Shown here in pieces: positions 8,966-17,563 of a stretch of 64,000 nt of DNA. A program made the translations under genes and the position numbers. The notes under the pieces are model-generated. The model ran no database searches. It worked only from the letters and a program-made list of their open reading frames with translations, and was not told the origin of the DNA. Positions within the stretch are counted from its first letter, which is position 1; every line of letters starts with the position of its first letter. Origin of the DNA: Candidatus Chryseobacterium colombiense (GTDB lineage: Bacteria > Bacteroidota > Bacteroidia > Flavobacteriales > Weeksellaceae); the NCBI GenBank assembly GCA_029203185.1, contig CP119310.1, positions 3,726,001 to 3,790,000 on the forward strand. Reading direction: 5' to 3'.

Positions 8966-9850
8966 TTATTTCTTTATAATCTTTTTCACCACAGTTCCCC
9001 TTTCTGTTTCTAAAGAAAGAAAATAAGAGCCTGTTGGTAATCCCCTTAAGTCTATATTGTTATTATTTAGAGTAGCTGAAATTTTCTTACCACTCACATC
9101 ATATAATGCTATTTGTTTAATTTTATCCTTTGTGTCGATATGGATGTAATCGGAAGTTGGATTAGGATATACCTTGATATTAGTTGAATCAAAAACAATT
9201 TCATCTGTCCCTAACGTTGAACCTTCAATGGTGAAAGCACAACCGTTATAAGGATAGATCGTCCAGGTAGGATAACCCGGAGCACCGGTTAAATTAGAAA
9301 TTCGCATAAAGCCAGGAGTACCATCTGATCCACCCCACCAATTAAACTTGAGTGGAGAACTAATATCAATAGAATTGATATTTAATTTTGCTACAAAGAA
9401 AAGCCAGTATTTTGTATTGGCCTGTAAAATTACTGAGCCTGCAAGCGCAGGAATATCTATGGAGTAAACATAACTGGTATTGCTTGTATTTACTAAGGTA
9501 TACCCTTGAATACTATTGGTGACATTGATTGCTGCAACAGGAGTTCCGGTTTGAAGAATAGGCTGACCTGCAGGAACACCATTATTATCATTATAAATAT
9601 ATAAGATAAAGCCATTAGACAGAGAATTTAAATTTAATTGACTCTGATGACCAAAAATATTTATTTTGGTAATGGTACTGGTTTGATTCAGAATGAAACT
9701 GCTTGCAGGACCTATTAAATCACCATTGGTTGTGGTATAAGAAGCGAAAGCAGAACCATAGTCACCTATGTGAGGTTGTGAAAAAATGACACTTTGCGCC
9801 TTGATTTGTAAAAAAAGTAAAAAAATTAAGAATAAGTAGATTTTGTTCAT
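8966..9850 (-). CDS. Secreted protein with type IX sorting domain
   Basis: A 294-residue exported protein. Residues 1-19 form a signal peptide (hydrophobic run after MNKIY, cleavage after IKAQ). The last ~75 residues are a T9SS type A C-terminal domain: VYPNPTSDYIHI, then LYDVSGKKI, LPTGSYFLSL and a lysine-rich end VVKKIIKK. This domain directs export by the Bacteroidota type IX system and anchoring at the cell surface. The body (residues 20-215) resembles a beta-sandwich adhesin-like region of unknown ligand. It stands alone. The function of the body is not known. Confidence 0.85.
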   Translation of the reverse strand: MNKIYLFLIFLLFLQIKAQSVIFSQPHIGDYGSAFASYTTTNGDLIGPASSFILNQTSTITKINIFGHQSQLNLNSLSNGFILYIYNDNNGVPAGQPILQTGTPVAAINVTNSIQGYTLVNTSNTSYVYSIDIPALAGSVILQANTKYWLFFVAKLNINSIDISSPLKFNWWGGSDGTPGFMRISNLTGAPGYPTWTIYPYNGCAFTIEGSTLGTDEIVFDSTNIKVYPNPTSDYIHIDTKDKIKQIALYDVSGKKISATLNNNNIDLRGLPTGSYFLSLETERGTVVKKIIKK

Positions 9851-9922
9851 GGAAATTATTTTGAGTTAAATATACTAATAATTCCCTTTTATTTGAATTT
9901 ATCTAAAAATTGTATACTATTT

Positions 9923-10951
9923 CTACTTTCTTTTCGAGGATTTCCTAATGTAAATCTGCGGTTTTAAAACTACTTTTTTCTCGATAGAAACCCCAGAAGA
10001 ATTATCTTTAATATGATCTAAAAAAACCTGTCCTGCCATTTGTCCCATTGTAACCGGAGTTTGGTCAACAGAACTCATCGGAAGTTCCATAAACTGGGTA
10101 AAAGGCTCATTAGAAAAACCAATAACGGCTACTTCTTCAGGAATTTTTATTTTACGTTTTTTTAATTCCTGACAGGCGCCCAATGCAGCAAAATCACTCG
10201 AAGAAAAAATAGCATCCGGAACCGATTTTTTACTCCACAGTTTTTTTATCGCTTCAATACCGGCATCAATAGAACTTCCGGTAGATATGATATTATCTTC
10301 TTTCACGGGTAAATCATGATCAAGTAAAGCCTGTTTGTAGCCATTTAAACGGTTCTGATAAATTTCAAGATTTAAATCTCCTGAAAAATGACAGATGTTT
10401 TTGTAGCCTTCCTTTATGAGGTGTTCAGTGGCCATATAACCTCCTCTGTAGTCATCTATGGTTACCGTACTGATTCCTGGAATATCTTTTTTTCGGTCAA
10501 AAAATATAATCGGGGTATTGGAAGTATTTAAGATATGCTGAATATGTTCCGTATCCACAGTGGTTCTGGAAACAGACATGAAAATTCCATCAACTTGGGC
10601 ATTAAGCAATGTATTCAGATGTCTTTTTTCAATATTGACATCTTCATGGCTCTGACAGATAATAACATGATAGCCGTAGGTAGAAAGTTCTTCTTCGATA
10701 CCGCGAATAACCGATGAGAAAAAATTTGTGTTTACAAACGGAACAATAATTCCTACATTTTTAGTTTCACCGCTTTTCAGAGCCTTGGCAAGATTATTCT
10801 GCTTGTAGTTCATTTCTTTGGCAGTTTTCACTACAAGTTCTTTCGTTGCCTGGCTGATTCTCGGATGATTGTTCAATGCCCTGGAAACAGTTGCTACACT
10901 TATGTTTAGCTTTTTTGAGATATCATAAATAGTGGCATTTTTTTTTGTCAT
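9923..10951 (-). CDS. LacI-family transcriptional regulator
   Basis: 342 residues with an N-terminal LacI helix-turn-helix (TIYDISKKLNISVATVSRAL, about residues 7-26), hinge helix ending near NLAKALKSG, and a periplasmic-binding-protein-like sensor domain starting NVGIIVPFVNTNFFSSVIRG. The sensor part has the usual family stretches AVIGFSNEP and SSVDQTPVTMG near the end. It lies 1.8 kb from uxaA on the opposite strand and is the only sugar-responsive regulator near the uronate cluster, so control of that cluster by a uronate-derived effector is a reasonable inference. No operator was assigned. Confidence 0.9.
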   Translation of the reverse strand: MTKKNATIYDISKKLNISVATVSRALNNHPRISQATKELVVKTAKEMNYKQNNLAKALKSGETKNVGIIVPFVNTNFFSSVIRGIEEELSTYGYHVIICQSHEDVNIEKRHLNTLLNAQVDGIFMSVSRTTVDTEHIQHILNTSNTPIIFFDRKKDIPGISTVTIDDYRGGYMATEHLIKEGYKNICHFSGDLNLEIYQNRLNGYKQALLDHDLPVKEDNIISTGSSIDAGIEAIKKLWSKKSVPDAIFSSSDFAALGACQELKKRKIKIPEEVAVIGFSNEPFTQFMELPMSSVDQTPVTMGQMAGQVFLDHIKDNSSGVSIEKKVVLKPQIYIRKSSKRK

Positions 10952-11150
10952 AGGTATTCTGGACTAACGTTAAATTTCCCTTCAATACTCCTTTCAGAAT
11001 AGACGTAAATTTAATCAAATTAACAATACTGATGACCTAAAAGCTTGTTTTTTTATTCTTTTTTATAAAGACTATATAAAAATTGAACAATCTGAGATGA
11101 CGGCAATAACAGAATTTAGAATTTCCTCTTTTTTAGGCCTATTTCCCTAC

Positions 11151-11498
11151 TTATTTTTTGTAAAGAGCAATCTTTCTTTCAGGATATTCGGTTGTTAAAA
11201 CCAGCTTGTCGTCTTTAATGGTTGCAATTTTAAATAACCGGTCGGGAGTGTTTTCCTTTTCAGTACCTTCATATAAGAGGGTTAAAACATCATTGCTTAT
11301 TTGATAGCTTCCTGTAGTGAATGTTGAAATATCAAATGAAAAGGTCTCTTTAAACTTATTCCCCTCCAGAATATGTAAACAGTATTTTTCGGTTTTCGTA
11401 CAATATTTACCGGGTTTAAATTCTTTTTTTTGCGAGAATAGGAGATTGGAACTGAAAATTGAAAACACAATAAGGCAAAAAAGTAGTGTTTTTTTCAT
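11151..11498 (-). CDS. Small secreted protein, 115 aa
   Basis: Residues 1-22 form a signal peptide (MKKTLLFCLIVFSIFSSNLL, then FSQ). The mature part is about 90 residues and includes KPGKYCTKTEKYCLHILEGN with two cysteines, which could form a disulphide in the periplasm. The rest looks like a small lipocalin-like or beta-rich fold (YQISNDVLTLLYEG), but I do not recognise a family. It is a single gene facing away from the next one. Function unknown. Confidence 0.65.
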   Translation of the reverse strand: MKKTLLFCLIVFSIFSSNLLFSQKKEFKPGKYCTKTEKYCLHILEGNKFKETFSFDISTFTTGSYQISNDVLTLLYEGTEKENTPDRLFKIATIKDDKLVLTTEYPERKIALYKK

Positions 11499-11694
11499 AT
11501 GCTAATGGTCTGTTTTAAATAATCTTCAAGTTTAAGAATTTTCTTTTAAAATTTTGAGAAATAATTTGAAAAATTAATAAAAAATGAAAAGACATTAAAA
11601 ATAAAAAATGAACATTAAATTTTTAATATCCCTCATTCAATTTTATATGGAATATTTAAATAGTTTTGTTATCTATAAAAATGTTTTTATGACC

Positions 11695-12687
11695 ATGAAA
11701 CTGCCAGGAAAAGTATTGCATGCTTTTTTTATTTTAATATTCTTTTCAGGAAGTCTTTTTTCGCAACAACAGCTTTCTGCATTTAAAGATAAAATCGATT
11801 TTTATGTGTTGGATAATTTTACTAAAATGGGAGGTAATGATACTGTTTTTGTAAGCAATGCCTATAATGATTCAGGTGATGATTCTAATGATTTTTATTT
11901 TTATAACAGTAAAAACAAACAAAAAATATTTCCTTACGGATTTGAAATGGCTTATCCGTTTGTGGGAAAAACAGCTGTTGTAAAATATAAAAACCGGTGG
12001 GGATTGATTGACCGGAGCGGAAGATTTATTTTCTATTCAATTTCTCCATATCCAATAAAGCTGACTTCTTACGAAAAATTCGCCATATTTGATAATACTG
12101 TGAAGTATGATTTAAGAGACGGGACTTTCTATGAGAATTCGATATATTGTGCGATGCCTGCAACTCCTGATTACTTCATATCACACACAGAAAGTGGGAA
12201 ATATAATGTGATTGACCGGAAAAGGCAGCCAATTTTTAAAACGGAAATGGATTCTATTGTTTCCAAACAGGAATACCTATATAAAGAAAATGAAAATCAA
12301 AACTTACTCATTGTAAAAAAGAAAAATAAATATGGTCTTTATCTGGCTAACGGATACAAGATTCTTAAAATACAATATGAAAAAGCCAGATTCGTAGGAA
12401 ATTATATTATGCTGTTTGAAAATAATACATGGAATTATTATACCTATGAAAATGATAGGCTAAACTTAATTCTTTCAACACCATTCGAATGCGTCACTTC
12501 TGCTTATCAACCCAAGGTAATGGGAGTAATTAAAAAAGATGACCAATACAACCTGTTAAAAATGAATGGAGAAACATTACCCGAAAATTTTGATTACATA
12601 AGCAAAGATGGCACTTACGGAGTAAAAGGCAATACACTTGTTATTTTCGATGCTGAAGCAAATTATTATACATATGCTGAAAAATAA
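11695..12687 (+). CDS. Secreted WG-repeat-like protein
   Basis: I start at ATG 11695 because it gives a good signal peptide (MKLPGKVLHAFFILIFFSG, cleavage near LFSQ); an upstream ATG at 11608 adds 29 residues that spoil it. The mature protein contains WG-type beta repeats: RWGLIDRSGRFIFYS, KYGLYLANGYKILK and YNLLKMNGETLPENFDYIS. WG-repeat proteins are beta-rich periplasmic or surface proteins of unclear role. The stop lies 13 nt before the next start, so cotranscription with the DUF434-type gene is possible. Function unknown. Confidence 0.7.
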   Translation: MKLPGKVLHAFFILIFFSGSLFSQQQLSAFKDKIDFYVLDNFTKMGGNDTVFVSNAYNDSGDDSNDFYFYNSKNKQKIFPYGFEMAYPFVGKTAVVKYKNRWGLIDRSGRFIFYSISPYPIKLTSYEKFAIFDNTVKYDLRDGTFYENSIYCAMPATPDYFISHTESGKYNVIDRKRQPIFKTEMDSIVSKQEYLYKENENQNLLIVKKKNKYGLYLANGYKILKIQYEKARFVGNYIMLFENNTWNYYTYENDRLNLILSTPFECVTSAYQPKVMGVIKKDDQYNLLKMNGETLPENFDYISKDGTYGVKGNTLVIFDAEANYYTYAEK

Positions 12688-12700
12688 CTTAACATAGCGC

Positions 12701-13414
12701 ATGAACAACAGAAATCGAGGAAAGAACACGGGAGATGATGTATTATTCGGTTCACAAAAACAGATAGAAAAATTAAAATCTGCTGTTGAAGACATGCATT
12801 ATTTATTGAGCCGTGGTTATGCAGAAAAAGCCTCTGTTGAATTGGTAGGAAACCGATACAGACTGAAAACACGGCAGATTCAGTCGGTTCGCGGGGCCTC
12901 TGCTTCTGCTGCTCAAATTCAAAACAGAAAATCAAAACAGCTGAATATTTCAGATCTTCAAAATAGAGTCGTTTATCTGGATGGTTTTAATGTTTTGATC
13001 TTACTTGAAAGTTTGCTTTCAGAAGCTTGTATTTTTGAAGGCTCGGACGGTTGTTTTCGTGATCTTTCTGAGGTTCACGGAACATATAAAAGGGTAAATC
13101 AGACCTTTTCTGCAATAGAATTAGTTGCTGAATTTTATAGGAATTCAGGAATTCAAAAGGTGATCTGGATATTTGATAAGCCGGTTTCCAACAGTGGAAG
13201 AATCAGGCAGATGATTCTGGATTTCGCTCTGGAAAATAATATGAACTGGGAAATAGATCTGGAATTCAATCCGGATAAGTTTTTGGCAGAGAATGCTGAA
13301 ATCGTCGTGTCTTCCGATGCATGGATTTTAGACCACTGCAAGAATTGGTTCAACCTTATTCAATATCTGATTGATCAAGAAAAACTGTCCGTTAATCTTG
13401 TGAAAATGTTTTAG
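12701..13414 (+). CDS. DUF434-type protein
   Basis: 237 residues. The N-terminal half (about 10-90) matches my memory of DUF434: an alpha-helical region with LLSRGYAEKASVELVGNRY and the conserved RYRLKTRQIQSVRGASAS. The C-terminal half begins VVYLDGFNVLILLESLL and later has WIFDKPVSNSGR and EIVVSSDAWIL, consistent with a PIN-like or Rossmann-like nuclease fold (the acidic Asp after beta-1 would be catalytic). This half corresponds to DUF5616 as I recall it. It is adjacent, by 1 nt, to the next gene. The biological role is not established. Confidence 0.75.
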   Translation: MNNRNRGKNTGDDVLFGSQKQIEKLKSAVEDMHYLLSRGYAEKASVELVGNRYRLKTRQIQSVRGASASAAQIQNRKSKQLNISDLQNRVVYLDGFNVLILLESLLSEACIFEGSDGCFRDLSEVHGTYKRVNQTFSAIELVAEFYRNSGIQKVIWIFDKPVSNSGRIRQMILDFALENNMNWEIDLEFNPDKFLAENAEIVVSSDAWILDHCKNWFNLIQYLIDQEKLSVNLVKMF

Positions 13415-13415
13415 A

Positions 13416-14066
13416 ATGAATCTTTTTGAAAAATATATCCCTTTCTTTTCTGATGCATGGAAGAAAAAATATCACGCCATTTTTGAAGCTGAACATTTGA
13501 AGGCTTTGCATGAAAATATTCAGAATTTTCAACATAAAATTTCAGATTGGGAATTTCCTTATTTTAATGAAGAAATAAAAGTGAACAGAGAGGAAAGCTT
13601 TAATTTGTTTCTGAATATTTTTAAAAGTGGAGAATCAGACGAAATTAAAGCTCAAAAATTAGAAGCAATTCCGTTTGAACATTGGCTGAACATTTTGGGG
13701 CAAAGACTCACTTCGGCAAGTATCCGTGATGAAAGTGCCATTCCCCCTTTAAAAAAAGTTTTGATAGAAGCCTGTCTTCAACCGTTTAATGAGGAAATAA
13801 CCATAGCACAAAGAGCCTGGGAAAAGCATGTGGGAAGAATGGAAGATCAGTTTTGGGGCGAAGTAAAAGGTAACAATCAGCAGAAACAGGAGAAGGTAAT
13901 GGAGAAAATTAATTTCATCTTAGAAAACAAAACCTGGTGGAATGTATTCTTTCATTATAAGCATGAACTGGTTTTCGAAGTACGGGAAAAATATGGCCAC
14001 GGAATCCGGTGGAGCCATGGTGGAAAGTATTTAATTGGTTTTCTTGAAGTTTTTATTAATGAATAA
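13416..14066 (+). CDS. Hypothetical protein, 216 aa
   Basis: Starts one base after the preceding stop, so it is translationally coupled to the DUF434-type gene. The protein is soluble, helical and tryptophan-rich (WKKKYHAIF, WEFPYF, WLNILGQR, WWNVFFHYK), with no signal peptide. I do not recognise a family. Its ending REKYGHGIRWSHGGKYLIGF is glycine and histidine rich. Nothing links it firmly to a pathway. Confidence 0.6.
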   Translation: MNLFEKYIPFFSDAWKKKYHAIFEAEHLKALHENIQNFQHKISDWEFPYFNEEIKVNREESFNLFLNIFKSGESDEIKAQKLEAIPFEHWLNILGQRLTSASIRDESAIPPLKKVLIEACLQPFNEEITIAQRAWEKHVGRMEDQFWGEVKGNNQQKQEKVMEKINFILENKTWWNVFFHYKHELVFEVREKYGHGIRWSHGGKYLIGFLEVFINE

Positions 14067-14086
14067 TAAAGTGAAATCTTTTTGTG

Positions 14087-14105
14087 TACGTAAAAACATT
14101 GCGTA
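14087..14105 (+). promoter_or_regulatory. Regulon operator, site A
   Basis: TACGTAA-AAACA-TTGCGTA, one of five inverted repeats of the form TACGYAA-N5-TTGCGTA in this window. It ends 10 bp before a TAATTTTG -7 element. It links the basic orphan gene at 14206 to the RNA-island genes that carry the same site. The other sites are at 31985, 34356, 36547 and 39223. Confidence 0.8.
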
Positions 14106-14114
14106 CTGCTCCTG

Positions 14115-14122
14115 TAATTTTG
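14115..14122 (+). promoter_or_regulatory. -7 promoter element TAATTTTG
   Basis: Perfect match to the Bacteroidota TAnnTTTG consensus. It would start transcription near 14129, leaving a ~77-nt leader before the gene at 14206. The operator at 14087-14105 occupies the place of a -33 element. Confidence 0.75.
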
Positions 14123-14205
14123 TCCGGAATATCTCAAGTCTCGGGAAAGTAAAAGTCCAAATCTTGGCTGTTTCTCTTTTTAGTTAAAGTAAAACTATAG
14201 TAACC

Positions 14206-14526
14206 ATGAAAAATCTCTATAACAAAGGCCCTTTTAGAAGTTATGAGTGGGGTAAGATTACACCATATTTGAAAAAATATGGCAATAAAAAGTGGAGGAG
14301 AACTCAAAAGTCTGTTATAGAAGATCAGCTTAATGAAACCGCTACATTTTTTAAACAAAGAAAGAAAAAAAGAAAATTAATCTGGGCTAAAATAACAAGA
14401 GAAATTAACGGAAGAACCACTTCCGATTACAGAGGTTTCTATTCTGAGAAATCTTTTAAAAGCTCCATAAACAGAGCACATATTACAAGATATTTTTTAA
14501 TGAAAAATAAAACAGGAAAAAAATGA
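14206..14526 (+). CDS. Basic orphan protein, member of the operator regulon
   Basis: 106 residues, strongly basic (runs such as FKQRKKKRKLIWAK), predicted to bind nucleic acid; not a family I recognise. The start ATG lies in TAACCATGAAA, the same context as the TROVE gene and the gene at 27791. The promoter has a perfect -7 and the operator palindrome shared with the RNA island, 10 kb away. The stop overlaps the tatD start (ATGA), so it may be cotranscribed with tatD, a nuclease. An RNA-binding role in the RNA response is plausible but unproven. Confidence 0.65.
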   Translation: MKNLYNKGPFRSYEWGKITPYLKKYGNKKWRRTQKSVIEDQLNETATFFKQRKKKRKLIWAKITREINGRTTSDYRGFYSEKSFKSSINRAHITRYFLMKNKTGKK

Positions 14527-15308
14527 ATACATTTATCGATATTGGTATTAACTTAACCAATAAACAATTTCACAACGAACAGGAAGAAATCATCAATCGT
14601 GCGCTCGACAATGGCGTAGAGCAAATGATTCTCACCGGAACAAGTGTTCGTGGCAGTAAAGAATCTGCGGCGATTGCAGAAGAATATCCTGAGATTTTAT
14701 TTTCAACAGCAGGAATTCATCCTCATGATGCAAAATCTTTTACCCATGAAAGTATCAATGAACTCAGGAAATTATTAAAACAAGATCACGTTGTTTCCGT
14801 CGGGGAATGCGGGCTGGATTTTGACAGGGATTTTTCTCCAAGACCAATTCAGGAGAAATGCTACCGTGCCCAACTGGAGCTGGCCATAGAAGTGAATAAG
14901 CCTCTTTTCCTGCATGAAAGATCAGCTTTCAAAAGGTTTAATGAGATTACGGACGAATATATATCCAAGCTTCCCAATGCTGTCGTTCATTGTTTTACCG
15001 GAACTTTAAATGAAGCAAAAATATATTTGGATAAAGGATTTTATTTAGGATTTACCGGAGCAATCAGCGACCAGAACAGATTTAAACAGTTGGAAGAAGT
15101 TGTTAAATACGCTCCTCTCGATCGAATGATGATTGAAACCGATGCGCCCTTTATGCTTCCGAAAAATATGCCGAGAATGCAGAACCGCAGAAATGAGCCG
15201 GCATTTTTACCTTACATTGCTCAAACCATTGCAAACCTAAAGAAACTCAGCATTTCGGAAGTTGCTAATGAAACAAGAGAGGTCGCCAGAAATTTTTTCA
15301 GGATATAA
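14523..15308 (+). CDS. tatD: TatD family metal-dependent hydrolase (nuclease)
   Basis: 261 residues, TIM-barrel amidohydrolase. Motifs: an IDIGINLTNKQF start in place of the usual DxHxH, GIHPHD near residue 75, VGECGLDFDRDF (metal-binding Glu), LHERSAF, VHCFTGT and MMIETDAPFMLP. TatD proteins are 3'-5' exonucleases acting on DNA or RNA and metal-dependent. The start overlaps the previous gene by 4 nt. The first metal motif is Asn/Lys-like instead of His-x-His, as in the E. coli TatD sub-branch. Confidence 0.88.
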   Translation: MNTFIDIGINLTNKQFHNEQEEIINRALDNGVEQMILTGTSVRGSKESAAIAEEYPEILFSTAGIHPHDAKSFTHESINELRKLLKQDHVVSVGECGLDFDRDFSPRPIQEKCYRAQLELAIEVNKPLFLHERSAFKRFNEITDEYISKLPNAVVHCFTGTLNEAKIYLDKGFYLGFTGAISDQNRFKQLEEVVKYAPLDRMMIETDAPFMLPKNMPRMQNRRNEPAFLPYIAQTIANLKKLSISEVANETREVARNFFRI

Positions 15309-15343
15309 AAAAGAGTTTTACGGATGAAGTAAAACTCTTTTTT
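15307..15343. terminator. Bidirectional terminator between tatD and deoD
   Basis: AAAAAAGAGTTTTAC and GTAAAACTCTTTTTT form a perfect 15-bp stem with a 7-nt loop. A-tract and U-tract on either side let it serve both converging genes. Confidence 0.85.
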
Positions 15344-15379
15344 ATTTTCAGGCAAAGATTAATCAGTAATCTCTCCTTT

Positions 15380-16090
15380 TTATAAACTTTTAATAGCAGA
15401 TTCCAAAGCAAGCTCCATCATAGGTTTCAAAGCTTTTTCCCTTTCATCGGCAGAAATTTTCTCATGTGTCGGGATAATATCCGTTACCGTAAGAATTGTA
15501 GCTGCATTTTTTCCTAAATATTGAGCATTAGCGAATAATCCGAATGCTTCCATTTCCACAGCAGGACAGTTGTATTTTGTAGCAATGGCAGGAACAGCAG
15601 AGTCTTTTCTGTAGAAAATATCACTACTGTGAACATTAATTGCTTTTGTAGTTAAAGATAATTCTCCAGCAGTCGCATTGATGGTATCAAAAATATTCCC
15701 CTGGTGAGAAAGAATTTCATCTTCAATTTCCCATGCAAATTTGGCATATGTACTCTCGCTTGCTGCTTTTTCAACATTTAAAATATCAAATGTTTTCAGA
15801 TCTGTGGTGTAGGCACCGCAGGTTCCGATTCTGATAATCGTATCTACTTCATATTCTGTAAACAGTTCGAAAGAATAAATTCCGATACTTGGAAATCCCA
15901 TTCCACTAGCACCTACAGTGATTTCCTTTCCTTTGTAAAGACCTGTATAATAGAAAATGCCTCTTGTTTTGCTTACTAATTTTGCATTCTCCAAATAATT
16001 TTCAGCAATATACTGTGCACGAAGCGGGTCTCCCGGCTGTAACACAACTTTAGCAATTTCTCCTTTTTCTGCGCTAATGTGAATACTCAT
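15380..16090 (-). CDS. deoD: Purine nucleoside phosphorylase, DeoD type
   Basis: I start at the ATG at 16090 (236 residues; MSIHISAEKGEIA); the codons upstream are not family-like. Motifs: VVLQPGDPLRAQYIAEN with the phosphate-binding Gly-Asp-Pro, TVGASGMGFPSIGIYSFELF, IRIGTCGAY, AVEMEAFGLFA (nucleoside-binding Met-Glu) and TVTDIIP. It phosphorolyses purine nucleosides to base and ribose-1-phosphate in the cytosol. Length and motifs match the hexameric DeoD/Udp class. The catalytic Asp seen in DeoD is in the TVTD stretch. Confidence 0.92.
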   Translation of the reverse strand: MSIHISAEKGEIAKVVLQPGDPLRAQYIAENYLENAKLVSKTRGIFYYTGLYKGKEITVGASGMGFPSIGIYSFELFTEYEVDTIIRIGTCGAYTTDLKTFDILNVEKAASESTYAKFAWEIEDEILSHQGNIFDTINATAGELSLTTKAINVHSSDIFYRKDSAVPAIATKYNCPAVEMEAFGLFANAQYLGKNAATILTVTDIIPTHEKISADEREKALKPMMELALESAIKSL

Positions 16091-16327
16091 AATTTTATTT
16101 TGAAGCTGCAAATATAACAAATATGTGAATAGAGAATTGTCAATTTATTGTTTCATGAATTTTTTTTAATGGATAAGACTTTTTAGATAAAATTTATCAA
16201 TGAAGCCTTTTCTTTGTTTGAGAAGAACAGCATGAATTTAATTCAATAGTTTTGTCTATAATTTATGAAGCTCTGATAAGACGGTGAAATAATGATTAAA
16301 CAAAAATTAATATAAAATAAAGAGTAA

Positions 16328-16717
16328 ATGAAAATAGAGCATGTTGCATTTTGGGTAAAAGATTTGGAGATAATGAGAAATTTTTATGAAAAATATTTCG
16401 GAGCCGTTTCCAATGAAAAATACCATAATCCTGTAAAGAACTTCGAATCTTATTTCTTAAGTTTTGAAAACGGAAGCCGGCTGGAAATCATGACAAGACC
16501 GGATATTCAGGAAGGAAATAATTCTTTTGAGGCTCAGAAATTCGGAATCACTCATCTTGCATTTTCTACAGGAAGTAAAGATAAGGTCGATGAATTAACT
16601 GAAATACTTAGAAATGAAAGCTACAAAGTAGTCGGAGAGCCAAGAACTTCGGGTGATGGATACTACGAAAGTGTAATTCTCGATCCTGAAAATAACATTA
16701 TCGAGATTATAGAATAG
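16328..16717 (+). CDS. VOC family protein (glyoxalase-like)
   Basis: 129 residues with one vicinal-oxygen-chelate module pair. It begins KIEHVAFWVKDLEIMRNFYEKYF and ends DGYYESVILDPENNIIEIIE, with the metal-ligand positions His5, Glu (RLEIM), His (GITHLAFS) and the final Glu visible. Similar proteins are annotated as lactoylglutathione lyase-like or bleomycin-resistance-like. The substrate cannot be told from sequence. It is followed by a strong terminator and has no operon partner. Confidence 0.8.
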   Translation: MKIEHVAFWVKDLEIMRNFYEKYFGAVSNEKYHNPVKNFESYFLSFENGSRLEIMTRPDIQEGNNSFEAQKFGITHLAFSTGSKDKVDELTEILRNESYKVVGEPRTSGDGYYESVILDPENNIIEIIE

Positions 16718-16752
16718 TTTTTATTTTCAAAGTGAACTTACGTTACTTTGGC

Positions 16753-16785
16753 TCGGCTCAGATCGAAGATCTGAGCCGATTTTTT
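16753..16785 (+). terminator. Intrinsic terminator after the VOC gene
   Basis: TCGGCTCAGATC and GATCTGAGCCGA form a 12-bp perfect stem with a GAA loop, followed by TTTTTTATT. Confidence 0.9.
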
Positions 16786-16903
16786 ATTGATATCATCCTT
16801 TTTGTAACTTTCTAATCCTTATTTTATAAAAAAATAGTATTTAATTTCCAATCATTAAGTTAAAAGTTTTATTCTCAGAGAAATAATTATATTTTTGTTG
16901 ATC

Positions 16904-17563
16904 ATGGAAACCAAATCCCCATTTTTAGACACTTTATTTCTGCTTCGGAAAGAAGAATGCATTACTATTTTTGCAGATGTAAAACCGATTTCATTAAAAG
17001 AAGAAAAGGAAGCCGCGGAATATTTTGAAACCGAATTCGAAAAAGAAAGACTGGAATTCTTTTCAGATCAGATTCCGTTTGATAAAGATGCAGCAGTTTG
17101 GGCAGCAAAAATCCTTTATCATAGTGTTCAGCTTTATCTCGTTCGGGAAAATACAGAAAAAAATCTGGCTAAACTTATCCCTGAATTTAAAGGTAAATTT
17201 GATCTTTCATCAAAATTATCCGCAGATTTATCACTAAGGTTTTTGCCGCAGATTGTAATCGCTCTGAAAAATGTAGATCCGGACGATCCTTTGATCGCAT
17301 TACTTGAAACCATATTAAAACAATTTCATTATTCCGGAATTGAAGCAGATATAGAATTGGAACATCTGAACTGGGAAGAAGAGCTGAAAGATCCAACCTA
17401 CAGAAAACTTTATCTTGAAAGAATTGTACGCAATAAAATATACAGACTGGCGGAAATTCCTTATATCCATCAATTATTGACAGCAGAATTCGGATGGTAT
17501 AAAAATATTTTCTGGAAAGAATTAAAAATAAATAACACAGATCATAATGACTCAAAATATTGA
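16904..17563 (+). CDS. bpX-system small helical component
   Basis: First gene of six overlapping genes that make a MoxR / vWA / beta-propeller system. I use ATG 16904 (219 residues) and not the TTG at 16895. The protein is alpha-helical and acidic, without signal peptide, and belongs by position to the small conserved partners of MoxR-vWA-beta-propeller ternary systems described as NTP-dependent conflict systems. The exact bpX subtype cannot be set without profile search. It overlaps the MoxR gene by 17 nt. Confidence 0.6.
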   Translation: METKSPFLDTLFLLRKEECITIFADVKPISLKEEKEAAEYFETEFEKERLEFFSDQIPFDKDAAVWAAKILYHSVQLYLVRENTEKNLAKLIPEFKGKFDLSSKLSADLSLRFLPQIVIALKNVDPDDPLIALLETILKQFHYSGIEADIELEHLNWEEELKDPTYRKLYLERIVRNKIYRLAEIPYIHQLLTAEFGWYKNIFWKELKINNTDHNDSKY

